A stretch of DNA of 11,718 bases from Proteiniphilum sp. UBA4977 (GTDB taxonomy: Bacteria; Bacteroidota; Bacteroidia; Bacteroidales; Dysgonomonadaceae): contig DGZP01000028.1 of assembly GCA_002398565.1 (NCBI GenBank), positions 51,140 to 62,857 of the forward strand. Direction: 5' to 3'. How positions within the stretch are numbered: position 1 is the first letter of the stretch; each line of letters starts with the position of its first letter. Below are positions 1 through 6,749 of this stretch, one piece after another. The notes beneath the pieces are model-generated. The model saw only the letters and a list, made by a program, of their open reading frames with translations. It searched no databases and was not told the DNA's origin. Position numbers and translations under genes: made by a program.

Positions 1-627
1 CCTATTATACCGCGCCATCAGGCGCAACACCAGATCATCCAGTACCGGCTGGATCCAGGTCTCTTCGGCATCGACCATCACCGGCACATCCAACTCGCAT
101 CCTCGCCGGAAAATCTCTTCTGCCCGCTCTTCCACCCGCTGGTACTCTATTTCTTCCTCCCGGGTTAGACTGCCTCCCTCGCTCACTTTCGCCAACAAAT
201 CGAAACGTGCTATCCCGGTAATCTTAAAGACACTGAATGGCACAGAGGGATTATCGTGGGCGAACTCAATAGTACGGATAATTTCCCGACTGGTAGCATC
301 AAATTCGGCTTCAGACTCTTCACCTTCCTGTGCATAATCGAGGATCGAGCAGACATGGCGTTTTGCCAGCCTGGCAATGGTCTTACTGCAGTCTTCAATG
401 GATACGCCTCCCACAAAATGACGATAAATGGTTTTTTTCAGGATTCCATCTACCGGAAACCGAAAGGCAAAAGCCAGACCCACAATCAACTTACCTGCTC
501 GCACCAGTACCCTGTTATTCATGATTCTGAAAAGATGATAAGCCTGCCTGAGGCTTGCATCAGATTGATCGAGAAAAGCGATCTCACTATTTTTAAAATT
601 GACAGGATGGTTTTTTTCAGGTTGCAT
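1..627 (-). CDS. Proline dehydrogenase, 5' part (runs off left edge)
   Basis: Catalyses FAD-dependent oxidation of L-proline to 1-pyrroline-5-carboxylate, the first step of proline catabolism. The 209 codons visible are the N-terminal part of a monofunctional enzyme; the C-terminal half of the barrel lies outside the window. Translation of the minus strand gives family-typical stretches: SILDYAQEGEESEAEFD near residues 94-110, FKITGIARFDLL near 134-145, and PVMVDAEETW at 182-191 (the conserved beta-strand motif of the PRODH barrel), followed by IQPVLDDL. The ATG at 627 was chosen because the family's N-terminal NFKNSEIAF-like segment begins about ten residues later. An in-frame ATG at 681 would add a Phe-rich stretch that does not fit the family and would lie upstream of the predicted transcription start. 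The gene is divergent from pruA, whose enzyme uses its product. Identification is from recalled family motifs, not a search. Confidence 0.93.
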   Translation of the reverse strand, partial: MQPEKNHPVNFKNSEIAFLDQSDASLRQAYHLFRIMNNRVLVRAGKLIVGLAFAFRFPVDGILKKTIYRHFVGGVSIEDCSKTIARLAKRHVCSILDYAQEGEESEAEFDATSREIIRTIEFAHDNPSVPFSVFKITGIARFDLLAKVSEGGSLTREEEIEYQRVEERAEEIFRRGCELDVPVMVDAEETWIQPVLDDLVLRLMARYNR

Positions 628-659
628 GCATTCAGTGTAAAAGTATCCGGGTTTGACTG

Positions 660-667
660 CAAAAATA
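660..667 (-). promoter_or_regulatory. Candidate promoter -7 box for proline dehydrogenase
   Basis: Read on the minus strand, these bases are TATTTTTG, a full match to the Bacteroidota -7 consensus TAnnTTTG. It would place transcription start near 653 and give a leader of about 25 nt before the ATG at 627. No clear -33 TTTG is seen at the expected distance, and the region is A/T rich, so a chance match is possible. Confidence 0.4.
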
Positions 668-851
668 AAAAAAATATGCATCAGAAAATTAAAATGAAAC
701 GAACATCTAAATTAGTTACACCCAAGTTAATGATAATATGCGAGTTCCATACGACCTTAGTGTAAAAAAATAAATATTATCGTATGAAAAAGAAACAAAC
801 GATACTTTTCTTAAAAATGCATCCCTGTATGCCTGAATCGTTTTTTTTTGA

Positions 852-859
852 TAAATTTG
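852..859 (+). promoter_or_regulatory. Candidate promoter -7 box for pruA
   Basis: TAAATTTG matches the Bacteroidota -7 consensus TAnnTTTG in full. The predicted transcription start is near 866, giving a leader of about 29 nt before the pruA ATG at 895. The -33 position near 826-829 reads CTGT, a poor match, so the call rests on the -7 box and its position. Confidence 0.5.
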
Positions 860-894
860 TCCCATTCAAGATAACCTCACTAAATTAATCGATT

Positions 895-2526
895 ATGCCT
901 AAAGGTATCTACAAATTACCCCCTATTAAGAATGAGCCTCTACTCCACTATGCCCCAAGATCGGCCGAAAGAAATGCACTGAAGTTAAAACTGGAAGAGC
1001 TTAACAGGGGCGGACTTGATCTTCCCATGATAATTGATGGCAAGGAGGTACGTACCGGAAAACTGATGGAAATCCGCCCTCCCCATAACCACCGCCATTT
1101 GCTGGGACACTATCATCAGGGTGATCAAATCCATGTGCAGATGGCCATCGATGCAGCTCTCAAAGCAAAACCGGCGTGGGAATCCATGCGTTGGGAGAGC
1201 AGGGCCGCCATCTTCCTGAAAGCAGCTGAACTGATTGCCGGCCCTTACCGGACAGAGTTTAATGCAACCACCATGATTGGACAGTCCAAAAATGCATATC
1301 AATCGGAGATTGATGCCGTGTGCGAACTCGTGGATTTCTATCGCTACAACGTGAAGAACATGGTTGAAATATATGACATGCAACCAAACTCTGCCCAAGG
1401 GGTCTGGAATCGCATGGTGTGGCGACCTCTCGAGGGGTTTGTTTTTGCACTTACCCCTTTCAACTTCACATCAATAGCGGGCAACCTGGGTGCTGCACCT
1501 GCTCTGATGGGAAACACAGTTGTTTGGAAACCTTCAAGAACGGCGGTTTATCCGGCTCATCTCATCATGAAAATACTGCAGGAAGCGGGATTACCCGAAG
1601 GCGTCATCAACCTTGTGTATGCCGGCGGGAAGGAGACGGCTGAAACGGTTTTTAATCACCGCGACTTTGCCGGATTACATTTCACCGGTTCCACGGACGT
1701 ATTTAATGGTATGTGGGCTACCATTGCAAAAAACATATCAAGGTATAAGTCCTATCCTCGCATTGTAGGTGAAACCGGCGGGAAAGACTATATCCTTGCC
1801 GATGACACGGCTAATCCGAAACAGGTTGCTACAGCCATTACCAGAGGTGCGTTTGAATATCAGGGCCAGAAATGTTCGGCCGCTTCACGTGCCTACATTC
1901 CTGAAAACATCTGGGAAGAGATAAAACAATTGGTGAGCGAAGACCTCTCAAAGATTCGAACAGGCGCGGTGGAAGATTTCAGCAATTTCGTGAATGCCGT
2001 CATCGACGAAGAGTCGTTCAACAAACTGGCTAAAGTTATAGAAGACACCAAAGCTTCACCCGATGCCGAAATTATCTACGGGGGAACTTATGACAAGTCG
2101 ATCGGTTACTTCATCTCCCCTACCGTTATTCTGGCAAAAAAGCCGGACTATTTCACCATGCGGGAAGAGTTGTTTGGGCCTATTCTCACCATATATGTCT
2201 ATCCTCCCGATAAACTGGAAGAAACCATGGATATACTGGACAGTACGACCGACTATGCATTAACCGGAGCCATCTTCTCGGCAAGCAGGGACCGCATTGA
2301 AAAAATGACGACCCGGCTGACGCATACTGCCGGTAACTTCTATATCAACGATAAGCCTACCGGTGCCATGGTAGATCAGCAGCCGTTTGGCGGAGGTCGT
2401 GCATCAGGAACCAATGACAAGGCAGGCTCTGTATTTAACCTGCTCCGCTGGGTGTCGCCGCAGTGCATCAAGGAAACCCTTGTTCCGGCAACGGATTATA
2501 TGTATCCCAGCTTTTTGGAGGATTAA
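895..2526 (+). CDS. pruA: L-glutamate gamma-semialdehyde dehydrogenase (P5C dehydrogenase)
   Basis: NAD+-dependent aldehyde dehydrogenase (ALDH4 type) that oxidises glutamate semialdehyde, the hydrolysed form of P5C, to glutamate, completing proline breakdown. At 543 residues it is full length for the stand-alone P5CDH family and carries no proline dehydrogenase domain. Visible active-site signatures are TPFNFTSIAGN with N190 (oxyanion hole), FTGST at 263-267 (nucleotide-binding region), GETGGKD with general base E293, and GQKCSAASRAY with nucleophile C327. The C-terminal QQPFGGGRASGTNDKAG motif is also present. The ATG at 895 gives the expected MPKGIYKLP-type N-terminus. It is divergent from proline dehydrogenase, which supports a shared catabolic role and perhaps coupled regulation. 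An intrinsic terminator follows 23 nt after the stop codon. Confidence 0.97.
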   Translation: MPKGIYKLPPIKNEPLLHYAPRSAERNALKLKLEELNRGGLDLPMIIDGKEVRTGKLMEIRPPHNHRHLLGHYHQGDQIHVQMAIDAALKAKPAWESMRWESRAAIFLKAAELIAGPYRTEFNATTMIGQSKNAYQSEIDAVCELVDFYRYNVKNMVEIYDMQPNSAQGVWNRMVWRPLEGFVFALTPFNFTSIAGNLGAAPALMGNTVVWKPSRTAVYPAHLIMKILQEAGLPEGVINLVYAGGKETAETVFNHRDFAGLHFTGSTDVFNGMWATIAKNISRYKSYPRIVGETGGKDYILADDTANPKQVATAITRGAFEYQGQKCSAASRAYIPENIWEEIKQLVSEDLSKIRTGAVEDFSNFVNAVIDEESFNKLAKVIEDTKASPDAEIIYGGTYDKSIGYFISPTVILAKKPDYFTMREELFGPILTIYVYPPDKLEETMDILDSTTDYALTGAIFSASRDRIEKMTTRLTHTAGNFYINDKPTGAMVDQQPFGGGRASGTNDKAGSVFNLLRWVSPQCIKETLVPATDYMYPSFLED

Positions 2527-2549
2527 TTGGATAAGAAATCACAATTCAG

Positions 2550-2575
2550 AAAACAGCTTTCGGGCTGTTTTTTTT
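2550..2575 (+). terminator. Intrinsic terminator of pruA
   Basis: A perfect hairpin with arms aaaacagc (2550-2557) and gctgtttt (2564-2571) and the 6-nt loop tttcgg runs straight into a T tract ending at 2575. It sits 23 nt after the pruA stop codon, the classic form and place for Rho-independent termination. Confidence 0.85.
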
Positions 2576-2625
2576 ATTCAGGAAATAAATTCAGTAAAAA
2601 AAGCTCACCTCATAAATATTTCAAT

Positions 2626-2633
2626 TACCTTTG
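2626..2633 (+). promoter_or_regulatory. Candidate promoter -7 box upstream of the terC-family gene
   Basis: TACCTTTG, followed by C, matches the Bacteroidota -7 consensus TAnnTTTG in full. Transcription would start near 2640, leaving about 175 nt of leader before the ATG at 2816. No -33 TTTG is obvious at the expected distance. I see no better -7 box between here and the gene. Confidence 0.5.
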
Positions 2634-2639
2634 CATACA

Positions 2640-2815
2640 CATCAGCAGCCAATAGATCTTATAATTGCTTAATTTGTATACCTGGAACAATTTCCGTTAT
2701 CCATAAAAAATTTCCCCCGTTTTTCTGCGTAATAATACGCTGCATTAAACATGTTTTTGGGGGATGATTTTCATAAGCGGCCGGAATTTGTATAATTAAC
2801 TATTAAAAGTATTAT
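2640..2815 (+). promoter_or_regulatory. Long, possibly structured 5' leader of the terC-family gene
   Basis: If the promoter at 2626-2633 is right, this leader is far longer than the 20-65 nt predicted for the other genes here. It contains a small perfect hairpin, GCGTA (2727-2731) with TACGC (2736-2740). That hairpin is enclosed by TCCCCC (2713-2718) pairing with GGGGGA (2759-2764). A GTTT (2719-2722) / AAAC (2747-2750) pairing could extend the outer arm inward. A 14-codon ORF (ATG at 2751, stop at 2793-2795) overlaps the G-run and ends 20 nt before the gene. I could not fit this to the yybP-ykoY manganese riboswitch that precedes alx and other metal exporters in other bacteria, so any regulatory role is inference. 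Confidence 0.35.
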
Positions 2816-3883
2816 ATGAGTACAATCACCATCTTTTGGGTTGCATTTGTTGTAACCTTTCTTATTGTTTACGCAATCGATTTTTACGTGACAGATCACC
2901 GCAGAAGTAACATCAACGTCAAGGAATCGTTGATGTGGACCGGGTTGTGGATCCTTATAGCTCTGTTGTTCGGTCTGGCCGTTTTTCTATTTTTTCCTCA
3001 AAATCCCGACAGTCCCGTAAGAACAGCTTCTGTGATGGCAGCAAAATTCATTTCGGGTTATTTGACGGAATATTCGCTGTCTGTGGACAATCTCTTTGTC
3101 TTTCTTTTAATTTTTTCCGTCATGGACATCAAGCAGCAGAACCAGCCTAAGCTGCTTAAACTGGGAATACTGGTGGCTATCATTTTGCGGATCCTTTTTA
3201 TTCTGGTAGGGATGGAACTGGTGATTCGGTTTCACTGGGTGTTGTACCTGCTAGGGATGGTGTTGATCTATACCGGCTTAAAAATGCTTCTCAGCAAGGA
3301 TAACCAAACCGCTGATCCCAAAAATAATATTCTGTACAAAGGAGCTATAAAATTATTTCAGGTTGATCCGGACATGCATACGCCTCATTTTTTTACAAAA
3401 ATAAACGGGAAAAGACATATTACCCATATGTTTCTGACGTTCTTGATTATCGGGACCACCGATATTATTTTCGCGCTGGACTCTATTCCTGCCATCATCG
3501 GGGTGATCCTGGAAGGTGCGGAGAGTTTGCTCACCGGACAGGAAGAACAGTTTCTGGCAATCACATCCAATGTTTTTGCCGTAATGGGGCTCATTTCGCT
3601 ATTCTTTGCACTGCGAAATATCATCAGCATGTTCCGTTTTCTTAAATATGGCATAAGCTTCATCCTTTTCTTCATTGGGCTAAAGATGTTGTCGGGCACC
3701 ATTCCGTCAGTAGCCAGTTTCTTTACGTCCAAGTCATGGTTCTCCCTTGTGGTTATCCTGGGGACTTTACTTATATCCATTCTGTTGTCAAAAATAATCC
3801 CGACAAAGAAAATGTTTGATCCCTTGACAGAAAATGGGGAAGAATATGACGAATCAGAAAAGTTTGGGGAGAAAAAAGTTTAA
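2816..3883 (+). CDS. TerC/Alx-family integral membrane protein
   Basis: This 355-residue polytopic inner-membrane protein has the Alx-type layout, with about nine hydrophobic segments (roughly residues 5-23, 44-61, 83-101, 115-134, 138-157, 204-225, 250-268, 277-293 and 307-325). Two family signatures stand out: E85-x5-D91-N92 in SVDNLFVFLLIF, and D216 with D222 in TTDIIFALDSIPAI. These acidic membrane residues are conserved across TerC proteins and are thought to handle divalent metal. Members have been linked to manganese export (E. coli Alx), metal homeostasis and tellurite resistance. The hydrophilic C-terminus (about 328-355) is acidic and probably cytoplasmic. No other ter gene is nearby, so tellurite resistance as such is not supported; metal homeostasis is the safer reading. 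The gene seems to be a single transcription unit, since cmk has its own candidate promoter downstream. Confidence 0.9.
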   Translation: MSTITIFWVAFVVTFLIVYAIDFYVTDHRRSNINVKESLMWTGLWILIALLFGLAVFLFFPQNPDSPVRTASVMAAKFISGYLTEYSLSVDNLFVFLLIFSVMDIKQQNQPKLLKLGILVAIILRILFILVGMELVIRFHWVLYLLGMVLIYTGLKMLLSKDNQTADPKNNILYKGAIKLFQVDPDMHTPHFFTKINGKRHITHMFLTFLIIGTTDIIFALDSIPAIIGVILEGAESLLTGQEEQFLAITSNVFAVMGLISLFFALRNIISMFRFLKYGISFILFFIGLKMLSGTIPSVASFFTSKSWFSLVVILGTLLISILLSKIIPTKKMFDPLTENGEEYDESEKFGEKKV

Positions 3884-3905
3884 TAAGTAATTCGCAAAAA
3901 CATTC

Positions 3906-3913
3906 TATCTTTG
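3906..3913 (+). promoter_or_regulatory. Candidate promoter -7 box for cmk-ispH
   Basis: TATCTTTG is a full match to TAnnTTTG, located 22 nt after the terC-family stop codon. It predicts transcription start near 3920 and a leader of about 22 nt before the cmk ATG. GTTTA near 3878-3882 could serve as a partial -33 element. Confidence 0.55.
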
Positions 3914-3942
3914 TGTTTGTTTATGTCGTTAAGTGACACAGT

Positions 3943-4647
3943 ATGCACAATAATAGAATTAACATTGCCGTAGACGGATATTCGTCGTGTGGCAAAAGCA
4001 CGATAGCCAAAGGATTGGCCAGGGAACTGGGATACATATATATTGACAGCGGGGCAATGTACCGCGCCGTGGCACTTTATGCCCTCAGAAAAGGATGGAT
4101 CACGGAAAGTGAAATAGACGAAGCATCGCTGCACAAGCACATAGGAGATATAAAAATTTCTTTTAAAACGAATGCGGAAGGGTTGCAGGAAACCATTCTG
4201 AACGGCGAGAATGTAGAAAAGGAGATTCGAACCCTGGAGGTGGCCAATGGTGCAAGCCGTGTGAGTACCCTTGGTTTTGTGCGAAGGGAAATGGTTCACC
4301 AGCAACAGGAGATCGGTAAAAACAAGGGAGTGGTCATGGACGGGCGAGACATCGGCACGGTGGTCTTCCCTGATGCCGAGATGAAGCTTTTTCTCACCAC
4401 CTCACCCGAAATACGCGCCCGGCGGCGTTTCGACGAGATGAAAGCCAAGGGAGAACAACCGGAATACGAAGCCGTGCTGGCCAACGTAAAAGAACGCGAC
4501 CTGCGTGACACAACCCGCACCGAAAGCCCGTTACGAAAGGCAGAGGATGCACTTGTACTGGACAATACCCATGTGGGCATTGAAGAACAGTTACAGTGGG
4601 CCGTGGATATGTTTTATAAAATCACAGCTAAAAATGAACAAAATTGA
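3943..4647 (+). CDS. cmk: Cytidylate kinase (CMP/dCMP kinase)
   Basis: Transfers phosphate from ATP to CMP or dCMP to make CDP or dCDP in cytosolic pyrimidine nucleotide metabolism. The protein is 234 residues, normal for the family. It shows the P-loop GYSSCGKST at residues 12-20, the CMP-binding IDSGAMYRAV segment beginning at I35 with D36, the VMDGRDIGTVVFPDA motif at 131-145, and the Arg-rich lid ARRRF near 159-163. The closing RDLRDTTR-type segment follows at about 185-192, then SPLRKA. The start is just upstream of the first beta strand (RINIAVDG), as expected. The last 14 nt overlap the start of ispH, implying translational coupling. cmk beside ispH is a recurrent arrangement, also seen in clostridia by my recollection. 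Confidence 0.97.
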   Translation: MHNNRINIAVDGYSSCGKSTIAKGLARELGYIYIDSGAMYRAVALYALRKGWITESEIDEASLHKHIGDIKISFKTNAEGLQETILNGENVEKEIRTLEVANGASRVSTLGFVRREMVHQQQEIGKNKGVVMDGRDIGTVVFPDAEMKLFLTTSPEIRARRRFDEMKAKGEQPEYEAVLANVKERDLRDTTRTESPLRKAEDALVLDNTHVGIEEQLQWAVDMFYKITAKNEQN

Positions 4648-5527
4648 AATAGACAAGCTGTCCGGGTGCTGTTTTGGCGTTGCGAAAGCGATATCCAAAG
4701 CCGAGGAAGAGCTGCAAAAGGGAGGTACTCTTTATTGTTTGGGTGACATCGTGCACAACAATATCGAAGTGGAACGCCTCGAAAAGATGGGGTTAATCAC
4801 CATTAACCACGAACAGTTTAAACAACTTAAAAATGTACGTGTGTTACTCCGTGCTCACGGAGAACCACCCAGCACATACGAGATAGCTAAACAGAACAAC
4901 ATCGAAATCATTGACGCTTCCTGTCCTGTAGTGTTGGGGCTGCAGAAGAGAATCAACAAGAAATACACCCATCGCACGCAAAGCGATGCCCAGATTGTGA
5001 TCTTCGGTAAAAAAGGACATGCCGAAGTGAATGGCCTGCTCGGGCAAACCGATGAATCGGCCATCATTATCGAAAGCAAGGAGGAGATCGAGAAGCTCGA
5101 TTTCTCCCGCGACATCAGCCTTTTTTCGCAAACGACGAAACCTCTGGACGGATTTCAAGAGATAGGTGAACTGATCAGGTTTCGCATGAAAGACGGGGCA
5201 AAGTTTGAGTTTTACGACACCATTTGTCGACAGGTATCAAACCGTGTACCCAATATCCAGGAATTTGCAGCAAAACACGACCTTATTTTTTTCATCGCCG
5301 GTGAAAAAAGTTCCAATGGCAAAGTGTTGTTTGCAGAATGCAAAAAGAAAAATAGCAATTCATATATAATTCATTCACCGGAAGAAATAGACCCGACGTT
5401 GCTTAAAGACAACATCACCATTGGCATATGTGGCGCTACTTCCACACCTAAGTGGCAAATGGAAGCTGTAGCCGCCAACATAGCAAAACTGCGTCCTCAC
5501 CTGCAAATGGAGAAAGTCGCTTTTTAA
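4634..5527 (+). CDS. ispH: 4-hydroxy-3-methylbut-2-enyl diphosphate reductase
   Basis: Iron-sulfur enzyme of the MEP (non-mevalonate) isoprenoid pathway that reduces HMBPP to IPP and DMAPP. The 297 residues include all three cluster cysteines: C13 in GCCFGV, C97 in DASCPVV and C198 in DTICRQVSNR. Substrate-pocket residues are also present: H41 in IVHNN, H75 in AHGEPP, H129 and E131 in GHAEVNG, and the TT pair at 167-168. The C-terminal ICGATSTPKW replaces the enterobacterial GASAPE-type motif but keeps the GA-S core. I chose the ATG at 4634 because it puts the first cysteine about 12 residues in, as in characterised enzymes. A GTG at 4505 is in frame but would add 43 residues read from inside cmk. 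The 14-nt overlap with cmk supports one operon. Confidence 0.97.
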   Translation: MNKIEIDKLSGCCFGVAKAISKAEEELQKGGTLYCLGDIVHNNIEVERLEKMGLITINHEQFKQLKNVRVLLRAHGEPPSTYEIAKQNNIEIIDASCPVVLGLQKRINKKYTHRTQSDAQIVIFGKKGHAEVNGLLGQTDESAIIIESKEEIEKLDFSRDISLFSQTTKPLDGFQEIGELIRFRMKDGAKFEFYDTICRQVSNRVPNIQEFAAKHDLIFFIAGEKSSNGKVLFAECKKKNSNSYIIHSPEEIDPTLLKDNITIGICGATSTPKWQMEAVAANIAKLRPHLQMEKVAF

Positions 5528-5535
5528 GCAGTTTT
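5485..5535 (+). terminator. Possible terminator spanning the ispH stop codon
   Basis: AAAACTGC (5485-5492) is the exact inverse of GCAGTTTT (5528-5535), and the right arm merges into a run of eight T. The 35-nt loop is large and the left arm lies inside ispH, so this is weak as a classic terminator. It does fit the boundary, because a strong pfkA promoter starts right after it. The same T run also forms the -33 element of that promoter. Confidence 0.3.
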
Positions 5536-5536
5536 T

Positions 5537-5568
5537 TTTGTGGCATCGTTAAAAAAAATGTATCTTTG
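5537..5568 (+). promoter_or_regulatory. Promoter of pfkA
   Basis: This is the best-formed Bacteroidota promoter in the window. A -33 TTTG (5537-5540) is separated by 20 nt from a -7 TATCTTTG (5561-5568), a full TAnnTTTG match followed by C. The centres lie about 26 nt apart, as expected for -33 and -7. Transcription would start near 5575 and leave a leader of about 60 nt before the ATG at 5636. Confidence 0.7.
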
Positions 5569-5635
5569 CGCCTCATAGTTTTCAAACGAAACAGAGTATA
5601 CATCTAACAAAGTCTCAAAGACAAGGAACTCAAAC

Positions 5636-6619
5636 ATGGACTCAAACATACAAAGCGTAGGTGTCCTTACTTCCGGGGGCGATGCGCCGGGCATGAATGC
5701 CGCCATTCGTGCGGTGACACGTGCAGGTATTTGTAACGGGATGCGTGTCTACGGCATCTACAGAGGTTACAAAGGCCTCATCTCCGATGAAATTGTGGAA
5801 TTTAAAACAAACAGCGTAAGCAATATCATTCAACAGGGAGGAACTATCCTGAAAACAGCACGTTCTCAGGAATTCCTCACTTTTGAAGGACGCAGGACGG
5901 CTTACGAGAACATGCAAAAACACGGGATAGACGCATTGGTTGTAATTGGTGGAGACGGCTCCCTCACCGGTGCAGGAGTTTTCGCCAACGAGTTCAATAT
6001 ACCCATTGTAGGGCTTCCCGGAACAATTGACAACGACCTGAATGGTACAGACACCACCATAGGTTACGACACAGCCTTGAACACCATCATGCAATCGATG
6101 GACAAAATACGCGATACAGCCACCTCCCATGAACGTCTGTTTTTTGTAGAGGTGATGGGACGAAATTGCGGATATCTGGCACTCAACAGTGCCATCGCTT
6201 CCGGAGCGGAGGCAGCCATCATCCCGGAAATAAGTATCGAGAAAGACCAGTTGGGCGAGCTCATTGAGCAGGGATTCCGTAAGTCAAAAAGCAGTAGCAT
6301 GGTGCTGGTCACCGAGAGTGAGGTAACCGGCGGAGCCATGAAGCTGGCAGAGCGGGTGAAGAAGGAATATCCGCAATATGATGTACGTGTTTCTATTCTC
6401 GGCCATCTCCAGCGCGGCGGTTCTCCCACAGCTCAGGACCGCATCCTGGCAAGCCGCATGGGTATTGCTGCCATTCAGGCATTGCTGGAGAATCAACGCA
6501 ATGTGATGATCGGTATCCGCGAGAATGAAATCGATTACATTCCTTTCAAGCGAGCTATCCGGAAAGAGCGTGATATCAGCGAAGAATTGCTGGAAGTATT
6601 GCGTATTTCTTCTATATAA
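5636..6619 (+). CDS. pfkA: ATP-dependent 6-phosphofructokinase
   Basis: Phosphorylates fructose 6-phosphate to fructose 1,6-bisphosphate, the committed step of glycolysis. It is 327 residues, the usual size of bacterial type-I PFK subunits. Visible motifs are TSGGDAPGMNAAIR at 12-25 (ATP and effector contacts), VIGGDGS at 103-109, PGTIDND at 128-134 with catalytic D132, the MGR substrate motif at 174-176, and GHLQRGG at 256-262. The residue after D107 in GGDGS is glycine, which marks ATP-dependent enzymes; pyrophosphate-dependent enzymes carry aspartate there. The gene has its own strong promoter, so it is probably transcribed apart from cmk-ispH even though it follows them closely. Bacteroidales often carry more than one PFK, so this may not be the only copy. 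Confidence 0.96.
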   Translation: MDSNIQSVGVLTSGGDAPGMNAAIRAVTRAGICNGMRVYGIYRGYKGLISDEIVEFKTNSVSNIIQQGGTILKTARSQEFLTFEGRRTAYENMQKHGIDALVVIGGDGSLTGAGVFANEFNIPIVGLPGTIDNDLNGTDTTIGYDTALNTIMQSMDKIRDTATSHERLFFVEVMGRNCGYLALNSAIASGAEAAIIPEISIEKDQLGELIEQGFRKSKSSSMVLVTESEVTGGAMKLAERVKKEYPQYDVRVSILGHLQRGGSPTAQDRILASRMGIAAIQALLENQRNVMIGIRENEIDYIPFKRAIRKERDISEELLEVLRISSI

Positions 6620-6661
6620 CCTGCCTCGGAAGCGTTAGATCGAAGGGAAAGACAGAATATC

Positions 6662-6690
6662 TTTTGATTCAATGTAAGATTGAATCAAAA
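6662..6690. repeat. Perfect 12-bp inverted repeat after pfkA
   Basis: TTTTGATTCAAT (6662-6673) and ATTGAATCAAAA (6679-6690) are exact inverse copies around the 5-nt spacer gtaag. It begins 42 nt after the pfkA stop. It could be a terminator hairpin, but the stem is A/T rich and only a broken T run (TACTTTTATAG) follows. Each arm also contains a 9-nt near-palindrome, TTGATTCAA (6664-6672) and TTGAATCAA (6680-6688), set 16 nt apart. That would also suit a DNA-binding site ahead of the mce operon. Confidence 0.5.
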
Positions 6691-6709
6691 TACTTTTATA
6701 GCATATACT

Positions 6710-6717
6710 CATATTTG
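6710..6717 (+). promoter_or_regulatory. Weak candidate -7 box for the mce-mmd operon
   Basis: CATATTTG matches the -7 consensus TAnnTTTG at five of six fixed positions and would give a leader of about 26 nt before the mce ATG. A second imperfect box, TACTTTTA, lies at 6691-6698, directly against the inverted repeat. Neither has a convincing -33 element. A promoter is expected in this gap because pfkA seems to end at the repeat. Confidence 0.25.
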
Positions 6718-6749
6718 CAGCATACATTAAAAAAAGGCAACGAAATTAT

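Larger units (their letters stand above)
628..894. other. Divergent intergenic region between proline dehydrogenase and pruA
   Basis: This A/T-rich 267-bp gap separates two divergent proline-catabolism genes and should hold both promoters and any shared operator. Two short inverted repeats overlap in its middle: gataatat (732-739) with atattatc (774-781), and catacga (748-754) with tcgtatg (780-786). They lie between the two predicted transcription starts. I see no convincing gene of its own here; the plus-strand reading frame that enters from the left is a shadow of proline dehydrogenase. Confidence 0.6.

Noticed and set aside
628..681. Upstream in-frame ATG (681) as the start of proline dehydrogenase
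   Set aside because: It would add 18 residues starting MHIFFIF that do not fit the family N-terminus, and it lies upstream of the predicted transcription start near 653.
256..765. A 169-codon plus-strand open frame near the left edge
   Set aside because: It lies mostly opposite proline dehydrogenase, whose minus-strand translation shows clear family motifs in a continuous frame. The plus-strand product has no recognisable features.
2640..2815. yybP-ykoY manganese riboswitch upstream of the TerC/Alx-family gene
   Set aside because: The conserved loop sequences of that riboswitch as I recall them are not found. The G-run at 2759-2763 alone is not enough. Kept only as an unclassified leader.
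2816..3883. Tellurite-resistance operon
   Set aside because: Only a TerC/Alx-family gene is present, with no terA, terB, terD, terE or terZ nearby. TerC-family proteins occur widely without tellurite resistance.
4505..4633. GTG at 4505 as an earlier start for ispH
   Set aside because: It would add 43 residues encoded inside cmk in another frame. The ATG at 4634 places the first cluster cysteine at the expected distance from the N-terminus.
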